A DNA stretch of 64,000 bases from Astropecten irregularis (GCA_963971285.1 OZ020262.1:2048082-2112081); one strand, 5' to 3'; shown: positions 43,669-55,351, numbered from the stretch's first letter. Made by a program: numbers and translations. Notes: generated by a model from the sequence alone, not told the origin.

Positions 43669-43768
43669 TACATAAGTGTATGTATTAATACCTGTTGCTT
43701 GGTTGGTAAGAGGAAGAACTGCGATTGCTAGATTTGTCAAAAGCTTGAGCAAAACAAGTTGAGCAAAC

Positions 43769-43866
43769 TCAGTAACCAGATTTTATAAGATATTCTCCTA
43801 GTTTGCTGACAGCACTGTTAAGATCACCTGCTTGGGCGCCTTCTCCGGAGATAGCAATCAAAAGAG
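43769..43866 (-). CDS. candidate 3'-terminal exon of an unidentified gene
   Basis: On the minus strand, TTTTCTTTGGTTTTCAG (a strong acceptor, reading down to 43867) precedes 98 nt. Entered after one base of a split codon, these read LLIAISGEGAQAGDLNSAVS then KLGEYLIKSGY and TGA (43769-43771). The composition is protein-like and the end is clean. No upstream exon was found in the window up to 44300, so the rest of the gene would lie beyond the mobile elements at higher coordinates or outside. I do not recognise the family. Confidence 0.45.
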
Positions 43867-44468
43867 CTGAAAACCAAAGAAAATAAAAGTCATACATTGT
43901 ACAGACTTGCATGTTCTGATATGATACATGTACAACAAGACATTTTGCAATATCAGATTATTGAAACATTGCAACATAGCAATGAATATACAGTAATGTA
44001 AAATGTCCAGGAGTGTAATTCTTCCAAAATACACAGTATACAAATATCATATGGTTTGAGGTTGGACAGTCGATTCTAGCTCCTAAGGTATTGGAAGTGA
44101 ACAATGCCGAGGGAACTAATTTGTCAACTTCCAACAACAAGGGAAGCTAGAATCGACTGTCCACCCGAAATATAAACCATGTGATATTTGTTTAACTCAT
44201 AAATATTCTTTTTAATATTGTCCACAATTTCGTTGAGAAGTACAGCAGCAAAGCGTTAATTTTCCTGAACTTCATGTAGGGCAAAGTTCACGCACACAAG
44301 CTAGCAGACCTCCCAACATCTGATTTTAAAAATTCCTAAAGACTTTGCAAGAGAGCGAAGTGACCACGAGCCAGGGGAGCAGGTGGAGGGTGGTGCCCCC
44401 CTTTCATGGTATATAGGGAGCTTTTTCAATTCTCCCCCACCTGTTGTGGTTTGAGTCTACTAGTTCAT

Positions 44469-44608
44469 ACCTACCCCAGACGGTTACTACGATATGCAAA
44501 TTCCCCTGCGCCTATTTGCTACTTCGCTGAAAAGACTTGATCAACCGTGGTGCACCCTGACCTCCCACAATGCGTACCGCCATAGCCGCCATGATCGTCC
44601 TTCTTTTC
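44469..44608. repeat. DIRS inverted terminal repeat, 3' side of element
   Basis: Exact inverse of 50456-50595 over 140 bp, for example CCTACCCCAGACGGTTACTA and ACCATAGCC-type text further in. Identity implies recent replication or gene conversion. Confidence 0.95.
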
Positions 44609-44653
44609 GAAGTTAAACACCTCGAAGCCAAAAGTGGGGAGGGCGGGCGGGAC

Positions 44654-44754
44654 GTAACCGTCTGGGGTAGGTATGAACTAGTAGACTCAAACCACAACAG
44701 GTGGGGGAGAGTCTACTGCATTCAACCTACCCCAGACGGTTACTACGATATGCA
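44654..44754. repeat. DIRS internal complementary region
   Basis: 57 nt complementary to the left terminus followed directly by 44 nt complementary to the right terminus. The join is at 44710/44711, with a one-base overlap (A) shared by both ends. In DIRS-1 this region is thought to guide closure of the circular intermediate. Confidence 0.92.
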
Positions 44755-44949
44755 GAGTGGCACCGGATCCCGGTGGCGGGTTGGCTACGAGGGGTGTCAG
44801 GTGGAAGGTGGATATGAGCCAGGTTAGCGTAGAGGAGGTAAAGTAACACATGTACGATTTTACATGTACATAACCCCTAAAGAGCTGTACCCTGGGTGGG
44901 GGTCCGTGCGGGTCTCACCCAGGTGCCAGATGGTTGGAGGGTCTCCTGG

Positions 44950-45582
44950 GCTCCGAGTTGTTGGGGCCAGGACCGTCCTGCCGTGAGTTGAGTTGCTCTG
45001 CAAGACGTCCCTCATGTAGGAGGTGAAAACGGAGGGGCACTTCCAGCATGAAACTCCCGTGAAGTAGGACCAGGATGCAGAGACCGCTCAAGCATCGTGG
45101 GCCTTGATGTATTGTTGGGTTAGCTGATCCAGCCTGGATGGCTAGTCTGGGCCTGCAGCTTGATGGTTGACGACTGGATGACGACCCAGTGGGCAATGGT
45201 GTACCAAGACGATGGATGGCAAGGCTTGGTTGTAGAGGTGAACGGCTGAGAGGAACTCCCTCTCAGGCCCCTTGTTCGGGGCAAGTACGGCTTCAGGGTC
45301 CTGATAGAGCACCATGATTGTCGAATATGTCCCCGGTGTGAGAAGCCAGAGATGGTACGAAAGTGTCCGGTGGCTCGAAGGAGGGGGACTGGTTCTTGGT
45401 GGAAAGCCGATGGTCGGGATGAGTCGAAAGCCATGTGGCTCCCAGTGGATGTGGTCCCTAGCTATGGGTAGGGCCTTGATGTCACAGGTCCTCATAGCCG
45501 TAACCACTGTCAGGAGGGAGGCGAGCTGATAGTAGTGGGCATCAGAGGGGCCTAGCACGGTGGTTCGAGTAGAGGCCTGCAT
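44950..45582 (-). pseudogene. DIRS tyrosine recombinase, active-site codon lost
   Basis: Minus strand reads LLTVVTAMRTCDIKALPIAR (first catalytic Arg in TAMRTCD), a middle block, then YIKAHDA, a TGA stop at 45088-45090, AVSASWSYFTGVSCWKCPSV and FTSYMRDVL. Family members have AHxxRA.SASW...FT.(F)Y.RD; here the second Arg position is TGA, a single C-to-T change from CGA. The presumed nucleophile Tyr in FTSYMRD is kept. Frameshifts occur between the first and last blocks. Confidence 0.8.
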
Positions 45583-46424
45583 GGAGTTACAGGTTGGATG
45601 TCCAGGTTCCAGGATGGGATTGGCTGTCTGCTGGAAGGCCGCTCTAAGTCCTGTGTGAGGAGGTGAGGGGCCTCGTTGTTTGATATGGGTGAGCCATCCT
45701 CAAGGTCCTCAGGTATGGCAGCCAGTGGAGAACTGTGGTTGCAGGGTGTCGAAGCTTGCAGTCCAGTGTGGAACAAGTGCGTAAGGAAAGGTCACTACCA
45801 CTGTAACAGGTGCATGGTCGATGTGGCACGAAGCGCAGAGGCGTTAACGCTATCGTGTATCTTCGGTTGACAGGTGTTGTCCCGGTGCAGCCGTGGCGGC
45901 AGTGTCGTCAGAAGACCAGCCGAAGAGAGGATCGTTGGACAGCATCCAGCACATTAGGTGGAGACCTTCGGATGCTGGGAGCAGGATCCCTGACTGACCG
46001 AGGTTGATAGAGGGAAGTTCGGTCTGGGAGCATGATCAGTGGCGCAACGGCCTGCCCGGCCGGTCTGGGAGCATGATCAGTGTTAGCACAAGAAGTCTGG
46101 CCAGTCTGAAGAACCTGAATCACACTCGTTCTGGCGTGGCCAGTGTGAGGGCGATAGGAGAATGCAGCATTGTTTCTGTTCCAGTTGTGGAGAACGTGCG
46201 CGGTATCAGGGAGATCAAGGGAGATCAAAGGGATGGCAAGGAGGGCCGCACCGCTGATCTGTCGGGCATCCGTTGCCCATGAACGAAGGTGAGGGTGCCC
46301 GGTGTAGAACGTCGGTAGTTGGACGTTGTCGGTTGACGCAGACAGGTCAACGTGGCATCTCTAGTCGTAGAGAGAGCGTCCTAGTGATGTCTGAGTGGAA
46401 AGTCCAATCTGGATTCATCCACCC

Positions 46425-46740
46425 TCAGGAGAGAGCATCCGCAGTCTCGTTGTCCTGGTTGGCAATGTGGATGGCTTGTAGGTGGGCGCCGTTGTCCTTG
46501 GTCCACCGTAGGGATCTGCCAGGTCAAGACACACATCTGTGGGGAGCACGTGGCTCAATGGTGGTCGATGTGCGCTACAGCTGTTGAGTCATTGGAGCAG
46601 ACCGGTGTTCGTCTTCCCTTGACGTGTCCGCAAAAGTGTCGCCGGGCGTCAAGGACGGCCCGTAGCACGAGCGTGTTAGTGAGATAGAGACGGGAGGAGT
46701 GGTCCCGGTTCCCAGATGCCTCGGCTCTTGATGTCAAGGA
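46425..46740 (-). pseudogene. DIRS RNase H, broken
   Basis: Minus-strand blocks LVLRAVLDARRHFCGHVKGR, TPVCSNDSTAVAHIDHH and AIHIANQDNETADALS, the last followed by a stop at 46424-46426 or nearby. They match the RNase H of DIRS elements ('LELRAV..AL..F......V...DN.T.V.YIN', '..H..G..N..ADALSR'). Frames shift between blocks. Confidence 0.78.
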
Positions 46741-48002
46741 GGGGTGTCGGTCGTTAGGTAAACTTCCTTCATCGACCAGGGGAGGTACTGGTTGATGTAC
46801 TGCGTTACTTCGACTGCGATGCCAATGGAGTCGAGGCTATAGTGGTGAGAAACCAGGAGATGCGGGTTGCATATGGCAGGGTGATGTGAACTGACATGGT
46901 TCGATTGCTCTAATCCCCCGTGAGGTCCTGTCTTAATCCAGGGGGACTGCCGTTGTGGAGTGGCATCCCCTGGGGAGATGGCCTCAAGGTTTCTGCACTG
47001 CTGTGCAGAGACAACATCCTACTCGTCGGGTGGTAGGCGGAGTCCAGATGTGGGGTGCCCAAATTCCTGTTTGAGTTGTGCGATAACTGAGGAGTGCTGG
47101 ACTGATGCAGGTCTACTTCCGTCACCTGTTAGGTGTGGTAGTAAGATGCAGGAGTGGTGAAGGCCGGTTTGGGCCATCCTTCGATGGGTCAGCCATCAGG
47201 TTGATCACTGCCTTGATTAATTGAAGATGCTGACCTGTAGTCCAGAGGCTGTAACCACAGCTCCTTTGTCGCTTTCGGTAAGGTCGGAGAAAGTGTAAAC
47301 CTTGTGTATCCGTGGGCCAGCAGCCACCAGTGGGATGATAAGGGCAAGGCGGGTGGAGGCTGGAGGTCTCGGTAGCATCGAAAACCGATTGGTTCCGCAG
47401 GTCTGCTTGGGAAGTTCATGGTACTGCGGCATCGTCACCAATTTTTGGCTATCCTGCGATGTGCCGGGAGCTTATGATACTGTCGATGGTGGTAAGTTGT
47501 GTAGACGCATGCCAGCTCCTTGGCTGCGTGGGCATGCTGTATGTCGAGTCCCTACAACTACATGTAGGATAATCAGGATGGTGTGTCCACCGCAACTGTT
47601 CACATTCTGGTACCTGTGATGAGTCATGGTATCACATGTATTAACCTTTGACCTCAGGAAAATACTGAGTGGAAAGGTTGTATGAGCATCGGAGCGGTCT
47701 CACAATGGAATCACTGAAGTAGAGTCATTATTAATTCCCATTACTGCACCCATGACTACCGCGGACGCCGGGTGGCGCCATGGGGCCGTGGCAGTGTACT
47801 ATACGGGGCGTATTAATCACCGATCCTGCCGGCAGTGGGGCGCTGTGCTCGGTAGTGTTGTGCTGGTAGTGGCGGACAATACTGGAGGGTAATTGTAATG
47901 ATACAATGCCGGTATCATATGCATGTACAGACGTACAGTTTACTGTACTGTAAACATATAATGTACCGCCTGACGCAATCCGTGTGTGATGAACGAGCGT
48001 GG
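46741..48002 (-). other. DIRS interior, RT expected but not recognised
   Basis: By position this should encode reverse transcriptase. Minus frames hold TQYINQYLPWSMKEVYLTTD just before RNase H, which fits the RT-RNase H linker. No YxDD-type palm was found; the domain is deleted or too decayed to read by eye. Confidence 0.5.
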
Positions 48003-48640
48003 TTATTGAAGCGTTGCCGATCCTTGCACGCTAAACAACGAAGATCGCACGTGCAGTGGGAGAGGGCAGATTGACCGCGGCACAGCTCGAACTTGGGACA
48101 AGTCGGCCGCGGACGGCAGCGGGCTGGGCCCTGAAGAATTCACGGGCCGCGCTGGCGTGCAGACATCGGGCGGAAAGGCTGCAAGTGGGGACTCCCGCAG
48201 CCGTCCGCTCCATAGGACCGAGCCGTTGGATGGATGCATATCGGTCCCCGTGACAGGGGGAACCGGACAAGTCGACCGTGGGACAACTCGACGTGGACAA
48301 GTAGATGTATACAAATTATACATGAAGGCCGCAGGCAGAGGAGTGCCGACCCGAGAGCATCGAGCTGTAAACGGGAATTCTCGAAGTCTTCCGCTCCGTG
48401 GGAAAGAGAATATTATCTGTCTCTGTGTCCAAAGAAGTCGTCCGTGGGTCAGCTCAACTTCAGATGCGTCGACTGCAGACTGGACGGGAGCCGGCCGGGT
48501 CCGGTAGCATCGTATCCGCTCCCGCGGAACTAGGCAGTAGTTTAGGGAGAGGTGTACAATGATTGTGTAGTGTATACACATAAAGATATACATGTAGATC
48601 CCAGGATCGTCAGGCATCGGACAGGTCGGCCACGGGACGG
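48003..48640. repeat. G+C-rich repeats inside the DIRS element (GACAAGTCGRCC words)
   Basis: GGGACAAGTCGGCCGCGG (about 48096), GGACAAGTCGACCGTGGGAC (about 48265), GGACAACTCGACG and CATCGGACAGGTCGGCCACG (about 48616) recur. The 204-residue minus frame here repeats SGRLRE.P and VPRS.CP.P, so it reflects DNA repeats rather than a known protein. The words resemble the fold-back element at 37168-37838. Confidence 0.6.
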
Positions 48641-50455
48641 CTTGGCTAGAGCTGGTTCAGCCGCAGAAGCAGTGCAACTCCAAGTAGCGTTGAGTGGCCT
48701 ACCGCGGCTGTGTAGGCGGTGTAGCCGAGCTGTTTGAGGACTAAAGCCGCTCTCCATATCCCTTGTGGTCTGGGCGGCAGTGGATATGGCCCTCCTTTGC
48801 GTTGTCGGCTGAAGCCCGAGGTCTCCTCGCTGCGTTGTGGTAATTGCAGGGGGAGAATAACCGGGTCCCGTTAAATTGTTGGCGACTGCTGGGGCTAACT
48901 GGTGGGCTATAGATCGTGTATAGACCCTGCCCCATCGGGGGCCGGGGCCGGATTGTGGTCCGTTGTGGGCCCCGGTGGGCGTGTTGTTCCTGGTGGTGAA
49001 CACTGGTCGCCACCGCCGATGGTATGGAGCCACAGAATAGCAAGGGATGTGCGTGTGAAGTCAATCCTAGTCTTGCAGGGTGGTAATTCTGGTGACGGAG
49101 GGCGGCGTGAACCCGCCCGCTGCTGACAATAGCGGGGGATGGGACACTGATCCCCGTATTCTGTTGGTCGGCAAAACATCAAACGTTGTGTAAGCCGATG
49201 CACAGTAGGTACCAATACACTCCGCAGCACATTGTGTCACGCGTGTTTGTATTCACCCTAACCACACAGCCAAACATTGATCGGTGATGAAAGGGCTGTT
49301 GAGTGGTCTCGCTGTGTATGAACACCTGCAGCGTTCCGCTCTCAATGGCACAGGGCCAGGAAGAAGTGAAAGGGCGTCCCTCTGACGTCCGCAATCGTGT
49401 TCCGTAGGGCTGGAATTGTTTCCCGCCCGGGAAGGGCCAGACAATGGGCGGGGCCGGGTATTAACGGCGCTCATTGGATGCCTGAGCCTCAGCACGTCTC
49501 TCCGACGTCCGCAATGGAGTTCGTAGGAACGGAGCGGCAGTGGGGGTGATGGCGATGTAAATACAGCATTTATATACATGGATCGCCATAAACAGGGGTG
49601 TGATTAACATGGAAGAATAGTGTAAAATAGAGCTAAACACACACGAAATTGGAATGAAAGCAATAAAATTACGGGAAATTTTGTCACAGAAAAACAGTCA
49701 AATCACACCCCTGCATTAAACATTGCTCCTACCCACTGACGTCTGAGGCTTGTTCCTCGGCACGGTAGGCCCGGTATTCTCAGCCGGCTCGGACCTCCGA
49801 TCAACGGCACATAACACGGAGCCTGTGAAAGGAGCATGTTACGCCGGGGCCGATCAGTCCATTCAGGCGGTATCCTTCTTCGCCTCTGGTAGCGAGCGAT
49901 CTCCCTACGCTCTGGTAGCGACCGTGGTATCGAGCTACCCCCGGCCGTAGGCCTCTTCGGGTCGGATAGACACGTAGCCGTCAAGGCATGCCTAGTATCT
50001 AACCGCCCGGACTTCCCTCGGACTGGTAACTTCCCTCGGGCTGGTAGTAGTACCAGCAAGCCCGGAATGAGGGGACAACACCCACTCAGCCATTCCGTTT
50101 TTGCGGTACCGCAAGCGGGGAATGAGGGGTCATCGCCCATACACTCATCCATCCCCCTAACTTGCGTTAGGCCTTTCATCGTAACGTACACAGAGCCGGC
50201 TGTGTACGCCCGGCATCTACTTGGGAGATTAAGTACCTGTAGGATGCACAGAAAAAGAGAGAGAAAAATACCAAAGAAATGCACAGAAAGGGATTCTGTT
50301 ACAAAATATATTGGTAACGGATGATCAAGATAAAGGTCATATCAACTAAACAAAAAGTGATCAAGTCATAACAGCTTATCTAAGGTGTAGCGGGGAAACG
50401 GAACTCGAAAATCGAGAGAGCCTCAAGGGGCACGTCCGTTTCGTAGCGGCGCTGA
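48641..50455 (-). other. DIRS 5' region, unassigned frames
   Basis: The position of ORF1 (gag-like) in DIRS elements. The longest minus frame is 50284-49703 (193 residues, basic, no recognised domain), then 49033-48542 (163 residues). They could be remnants of ORF1, but DIRS ORF1 is poorly conserved and nothing here is diagnostic. Confidence 0.4.
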
Positions 50456-50595
50456 GAAAAGAAGGACGATCATGGCGGCTATGGCGGTACGCATTGTGGG
50501 AGGTCAGGGTGCACCACGGTTGATCAAGTCTTTTCAGCGAAGTAGCAAATAGGCGCAGGGGAATTTGCATATCGTAGTAACCGTCTGGGGTAGGT
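50456..50595. repeat. DIRS inverted terminal repeat, 5' side of element
   Basis: Inverse of 44469-44608 without a mismatch. Confidence 0.95.
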
Positions 50596-51269
50596 TGAAT
50601 GCAGTAGACTAATGGGGTTAGGGTACCAGGTTTAGACTAGCAAACAGCCGCTCGCGGAGTGAAATAGCAGAAGTCACGGCTGATGTGTGGACTGAAAAAC
50701 AGTAAACTTGCGCACTCAATATTCATTATGCCACGTGGCTGGTAAAAATCTACTTTTTCGGAAAATAATGGGTAAAAGCGGAAAATCGTAATCAACTAAA
50801 AAAAGCGGAACTTTTCCGCCAAAAGCGGAAAGGTTGGGAGGTCTGAGCTAGGATAGATGTGCAGTGAGATTTCCATGCGCAGTGAGATGTTACATGTGTA
50901 ACAGTTCCTTCGGAGATTCATCAGCCTACTCGCTGGTGATCAGCAATTAATCCACTGGCACATGATGGTGAATTGACCAATTGGGATTCGGCTCTATGTC
51001 ATGAATATTTATGAGGTATAGTAACAGGTTTGATCTCCTAGTAGAGAGCTTGTGATCTACTATTAAAGGTAACACCTGCTTCAAAGTCCTAAAAAATCAA
51101 CATTGCAGAGTATAACACAATATTTCTAGAACACTTAATGAAGATTTTCATGAAAAAAAATCAGAAATATAATGTGTAATTAAGGTTAATTAACAGAAAA
51201 ACAAAATGAGGTCAAAGGTCAGCGTATACGCATTTCCAGCCTCAGCAAGTGTTAGAAGCATAGATATAT

Positions 51270-51699
51270 AAAAAAAACTAGATGTCGCATTGGCTGCTCT
51301 TGGCCGCGTCTAAACGGCGCCATTTCCGATGGGACTAGTTCGAATCCGTTTTTATGGAATGCCGTAGCTGTCTTTTTAGATTGTTTGCTTCGGTAATTCC
51401 ATCACTCATTTTGCCAAATTGAATGATGGAAATTTCGAACAGAATGACAGAATGATAAACTGAATGTTGGAATTGGCGACCGGAATGACAAAACGGCAAA
51501 TAAAATGATGAAATTGGCAAATTAAATGATGGAATTACCGACAAACAATCTAAGCCACCGAATATAGCTACGGCGTTCCATCATGTTTCTTGGTGCATCG
51601 CGTACTGCGTAACGCGTAACGGCGCGGCTTGTTATTAGCGCGTGAGCGTAGTGCAACCCCCATTCGTTAATACACGGGTGCGTCATCTAGTTTTTTTTT
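51270..51699. mobile_element. AAAAACTAGATGACGC inverted-repeat element with inner fold-back
   Basis: AAAAAAACTAGATGTCGC at the left and GGGTGCGTCATCTAGTTTTT at the right are inverted. The right-end word recurs at 51850-51878. Inside, 51355-51580 is a second fold-back (TGGAATGCCGTAGCTG against CAGCTACGG-type complement, with repeated AATGATGGAATT). Confidence 0.7.
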
Positions 51700-52087
51700 A
51701 TAATATCTTTGTTTCTGGTGCATAACTGCGCGTACCGCGTAACGGCCGGAACCGCGTACCGTGCGGTTTGCGCGATCGTTCTAAATAAGCGCTTGTCCTA
51801 CATTAAATGACCGCGTCCTGCATAACGGATATAGCTCCCATTAGTTTGTGCACGGGTGCGTCATCTAGTTTTTATATATATCTATGGTTAGAAGGATGTG
51901 GCACACAAAGGTTTTAGACTGGTGCTCGTAGCTGTCACTAAATGTTTCAGCTGCCATATTATGAGAATTCCAGGAACGTGACACACATTCGTTTTAGCCG
52001 TACACCATGGAAAAACCACCGGCAAAACACAAACAATTACTGAATTAGGCGAATGAAAACATAAGGCTTTTCAGAATTATTCACAAA

Positions 52088-52212
52088 ATGTTTTTGAGTT
52101 GATGAAATGTTTTTGAGTTGACGCAATGTTTTTGAGTTGACACAATATGTTTGCGAGCTGACGCAATGTTTGCGAGTTGACGCAGTGTTTGCGAGTTGAC
52201 GCAAAGTTTTCG
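52088..52212. repeat. tandem ~22-bp repeats
   Basis: Five to six copies of TTTTTGAGTTGACGCAATG / TTTGCGAGTTGACGCAGTG. Confidence 0.9.
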
Positions 52213-53570
52213 ACAGAAGGATTTTGAGGACATGATCGATGAAACAATTTTCGAGGGATCAAAACGATTTCCACATGATTACACAAAATATAATTTCGAA
52301 AATAATATTTTTTATGGCATAAAATGATTTCCATGTATGACAAGCAATTATCTCGAGGCTTTCCCGCTCTGCTTGAAAATTCCCCCGCCCCCCCAAAAAA
52401 ATGCAACGGGGACCGGGTGAGTGACTCAACTTGCAGGCCACACGCGGTCTCGTATAAAAAATGCTACAAGTACAGGGGTGGGTGCGTGGATCGCACTGGT
52501 TATCACGGGGCCATGCCTCGGGGCTAAATGCATTGCAAGCCCCCACGCGCTGTGTCTGCAGAGGTGGTAGGGCACCCGCAGTTACCGGTCTTTTATAAAT
52601 TATAAATTTGGCATGTAAATGTTGCTTTATCGTGTTGGAAATTCTTAATTTTAAAAAGGAAATACTCTGGTTGACCAGTTAAGCTTTGGTTAAAAAAAAA
52701 AAAAAAACAGTGATTAAACAAAAAGTCAAACTCAATTACTCAATTTTGTATAGTAAGAAAAGCTTTTTAAATGACTGAAAAGTGAAACTAACAAATGATC
52801 ACGTCTTCTGAGTCAAAAATTTGACTCAGAAAATCCATGTGATTTCCGTTTTTTCGTATTTATCATGAAAACGGCTAAATTATACTGTTTATTTGTGTGG
52901 AAAGACCTTTCCAGTCATGATAAAGGCATGCATTGGCGCCAAGAAGCACACAAAATCGCGCAACGAGGCACGCGTGTACCTTTAAAGTAGGCACTGTGAA
53001 ATATCCCCGACATATGTTGGTTGAGGCTACTACATGTAGTTCCCCAGACATCTGGGGTAGGAATAATTTAGGCAATATACTGAACAGGTATATATTGCAC
53101 GCAGTCAAGTAACAAGTTTTCATTGAAAATACAAATCTAAATCATTTTGGACAGGTCAAAAATAATTAGTAAACATTGCCCATTTTTATACAATATGTAT
53201 ATAACCCATCATGAAGGAATGTAGCCAGGAACTGACATGAATCCCAATCTTACTGAAACATTGATTTACCACCTACATGTAGGGTTATTATTATAACCCT
53301 AATAACTATGTTAGACATGAAGTCTCTAAAAAATAACAGTGGCCTTTCTAAGATGACATATATGAGCCACATTTTACAGCGGGGTGTTGACAGGGGACAT
53401 ATAATGGCACTTGGAGCAAAGCAGCTTTGTCCATACATGTTACAAGTATACATTTGATTTGTACATTACATCCCCATCTTGGAAAAGCTGTGTGCTAACT
53501 TCGCTGCTAAGTCCGAAAGTTAACAGCAGAAATTTGTGAAGTTAACTTCGATTCCCGAGTTAGCAGTGAA
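52213..53570. other. no gene seen
   Basis: Unremarkable sequence with a C-run (52382-52396) and an A-run (52693-52707). Confidence 0.5.
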
Positions 53571-53807
53571 ATGTGACAACTCAAGTGTATAGTTTGATTG
53601 CCTGCCCAACTACCCCTTAACCTCCTCAATCTGGTGATAAGTTGCCAAGGTACAGATGAACTCAAGATCTAGGGTGGTGCCGTACTGCGCCAGGTGGTAG
53701 ACTGCCCCAAAACGAGCCTGCTCCCTTAGCCTTCGTCAGACTAGACCGCTCGCTGACGTCGGCCGAGGGCGACTCCAGGTTGCCGTCAAAGGAAGACCGC
53801 CACAAAT

Positions 53808-53822
53808 TGGTGTCAGAAGTGG
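53808..53822 (+). promoter_or_regulatory. candidate primer-binding site
   Basis: TGGTGTCAGAAGTGG matches the primer site used by many animal Ty3-type elements (complement of a tRNA-Leu 3' end). It lies 270 nt before the gag frame. Confidence 0.65.
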
Positions 53823-54094
53823 AATTGGCGCCGTAATTGTTCCACCACCGGGAAGCACCTACACTACTGGGAGCACCAGAGAAGGTGCCAACTTAGAGAA
53901 CGCCAGCTAATTTAGTTGACAATCTTGGGCCAACTGTTGGTAGACATGTTCAGCATGGAAGATGAGCTGATGTCGCTCCAGCTGGATGTCCATTGGTCGA
54001 TTTCACAAAGATTTGCGATTCATCTTTTAGATGAGTTGTTCATGTTGCCATAGCAGCTAGTATTGTGACATCACACGTTGCTTAGCAATTATGA

Positions 54095-54946
54095 TTGATA
54101 CGCATGTTGCGATCTGTCTTAGCCTGTCCTGGAGCCCAGTATGCGGAGGACGAGTTGAATTACTCGCGTACAGAGAGCGAAGAACTGACCGAGTTGAAGG
54201 AAACACTTCTGGCCCAGAACTGCCTGTTAAGGACGCACCTACAACAAGCAGAATCCAAACGAACAGAACCAGAAGGCGGGACTTCAACTTCGTCCCTGGT
54301 CACACAGTTCAGCAGTCAAGGGTTGGATGATTCAACATCAGAAGAGCCACGGACGCCGAATTCGTTTTCATCATCTAAGCCAACACCAAAACCAAGACAG
54401 AGGTTTTTCAACCCTCAGACGCCAGAGCTGACCCCAGCTTCCACATCGCTGCCCATGTCAACAGCGCTAGGGGTCACCATGAGCATGGCTGACTCGGTGG
54501 GAACATGGTGGGAACTGTCAGGTCATTCCACGTTACGGGAACATAAAGATGCAGCTGAAAGGGTCGAGCCGGTCCATGTCGCCAGGCGTCCGAACATCAT
54601 TTTGGACAGATTCACTGGAAAGACGCCGTGGCGAGATTATAGGCAACACTTCAAGGCCTGTAAGCTGGCAAATTGTTGGACAGACGATCAGGCGTGGGTG
54701 TTTCTTGCAGCAAGTTTGCAAGGTGCAGCAGTTAAAGTTCAAGTTAAAGGGCCACAGAGAAGAGACGACCGGGGAAGTGACAGACCGAAGATAGAGCAGA
54801 AACCTGCGGGCAATGGGTTCTCACGATCAGGTCTGATTACCTGTGCACAGAATGGGTTGTTTGTGCCAGTGACGGTGCAGGGACACCAAGCGAGCCTGTT
54901 GGTGGATACGGGAGCCACTATTACTTTTCTATCGTCCACTGTATAA
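54095..54946 (+). pseudogene. Ty3-type gag and start of protease
   Basis: 283-codon frame. Around residues 165-215 it has LDRFTGKTPWRDYRQHFKAC and WTDDQAWVFLAASLQGAAVK, the gag capsid pattern of Ty3-type elements. At the end LLVDTGATITFL is the aspartic protease active site (DTGA). No CCHC zinc knuckle is seen between them, and the short spacing suggests a deletion joining gag to protease. The start codon choice is uncertain. Confidence 0.82.
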
Positions 54947-54950
54947 AATT

Positions 54951-55277
54951 TTGCCAGAAAACAGACCGGTACTGAGCAAGATGGAAAGGAATGTCCGCAG
55001 TGCGGATGGGACTCCGCTGGAGAGTATCGGTAGTGCGTGTGTTGAGATTCGTGTTGGGAGGACGACTTACTCTGTTTACGCCACCTTCGGTAAACTGGAC
55101 ACCTTGGAAGCCATCCTAGGAATGGATGTTTTGCTGCCTACAGGCAGAACCTTGAATTTCTACACACTGGAGCTCACCGTTAATGGAGAAAAGGTCAAGT
55201 GTATTGATGCAAAGGGGGGAAGCTTTCTGTGCCAGGGTGGTGGTAAGGCACACAACGAAGTTTCCGGCTGGTCATGA
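54951..55277 (+). pseudogene. Ty3-type protease C-terminal part
   Basis: Different frame from the DTGA block. ADGTPLESIGSACVEIRVGR and ILGMDVLLPTG are the flap/strand and the conserved ILG.D of retropepsins. A frameshift at about 54945 separates it from the active site. Confidence 0.8.
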
Positions 55278-55351
55278 GGTAATTGTACCAGGTTGTGTGA
55301 TGAACCGTACACCTGTACATAGAAGATTCAGAACACCTAACACAGAAATCA

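Larger units (their letters stand above)
44431..50610 (-). mobile_element. DIRS-1-like tyrosine-recombinase retrotransposon, structurally complete
   Basis: Non-identical outer ends, 140-bp identical inverted terminal repeats (44469-44608 and 50456-50595) and an internal complementary region (44654-44754) next to the 3' repeat. Part 44654-44710 is the inverse of the left end 44431-44487, and part 44711-44754 is the inverse of the right end 50566-50609. This is the arrangement of DIRS-1, where the internal region joins both ends. Minus-strand coding remnants follow the expected order RNase H then recombinase; no RT was recognised. G+C content is clearly above the flanks. Confidence 0.9.
44305..50845. 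mobile_element. CAGACCTCCCAAC inverted-repeat element split by the DIRS element
   Basis: Left end CAGACCTCCCAACATCTG and right end AAAGGTTGGGAGGTCTG, with a 6-bp duplication AGCTAG at 44299-44304 and 50846-50851. Without the DIRS insert (44431-50610) it would be about 360 bp. The right part carries repeated AAAAGCGGAA words. Confidence 0.75.

Noticed and set aside
48003-48617. 204-residue minus ORF as a gene
   Set aside because: High G+C makes long chance frames likely here, and its internal repeats mirror DNA-level repeat words.
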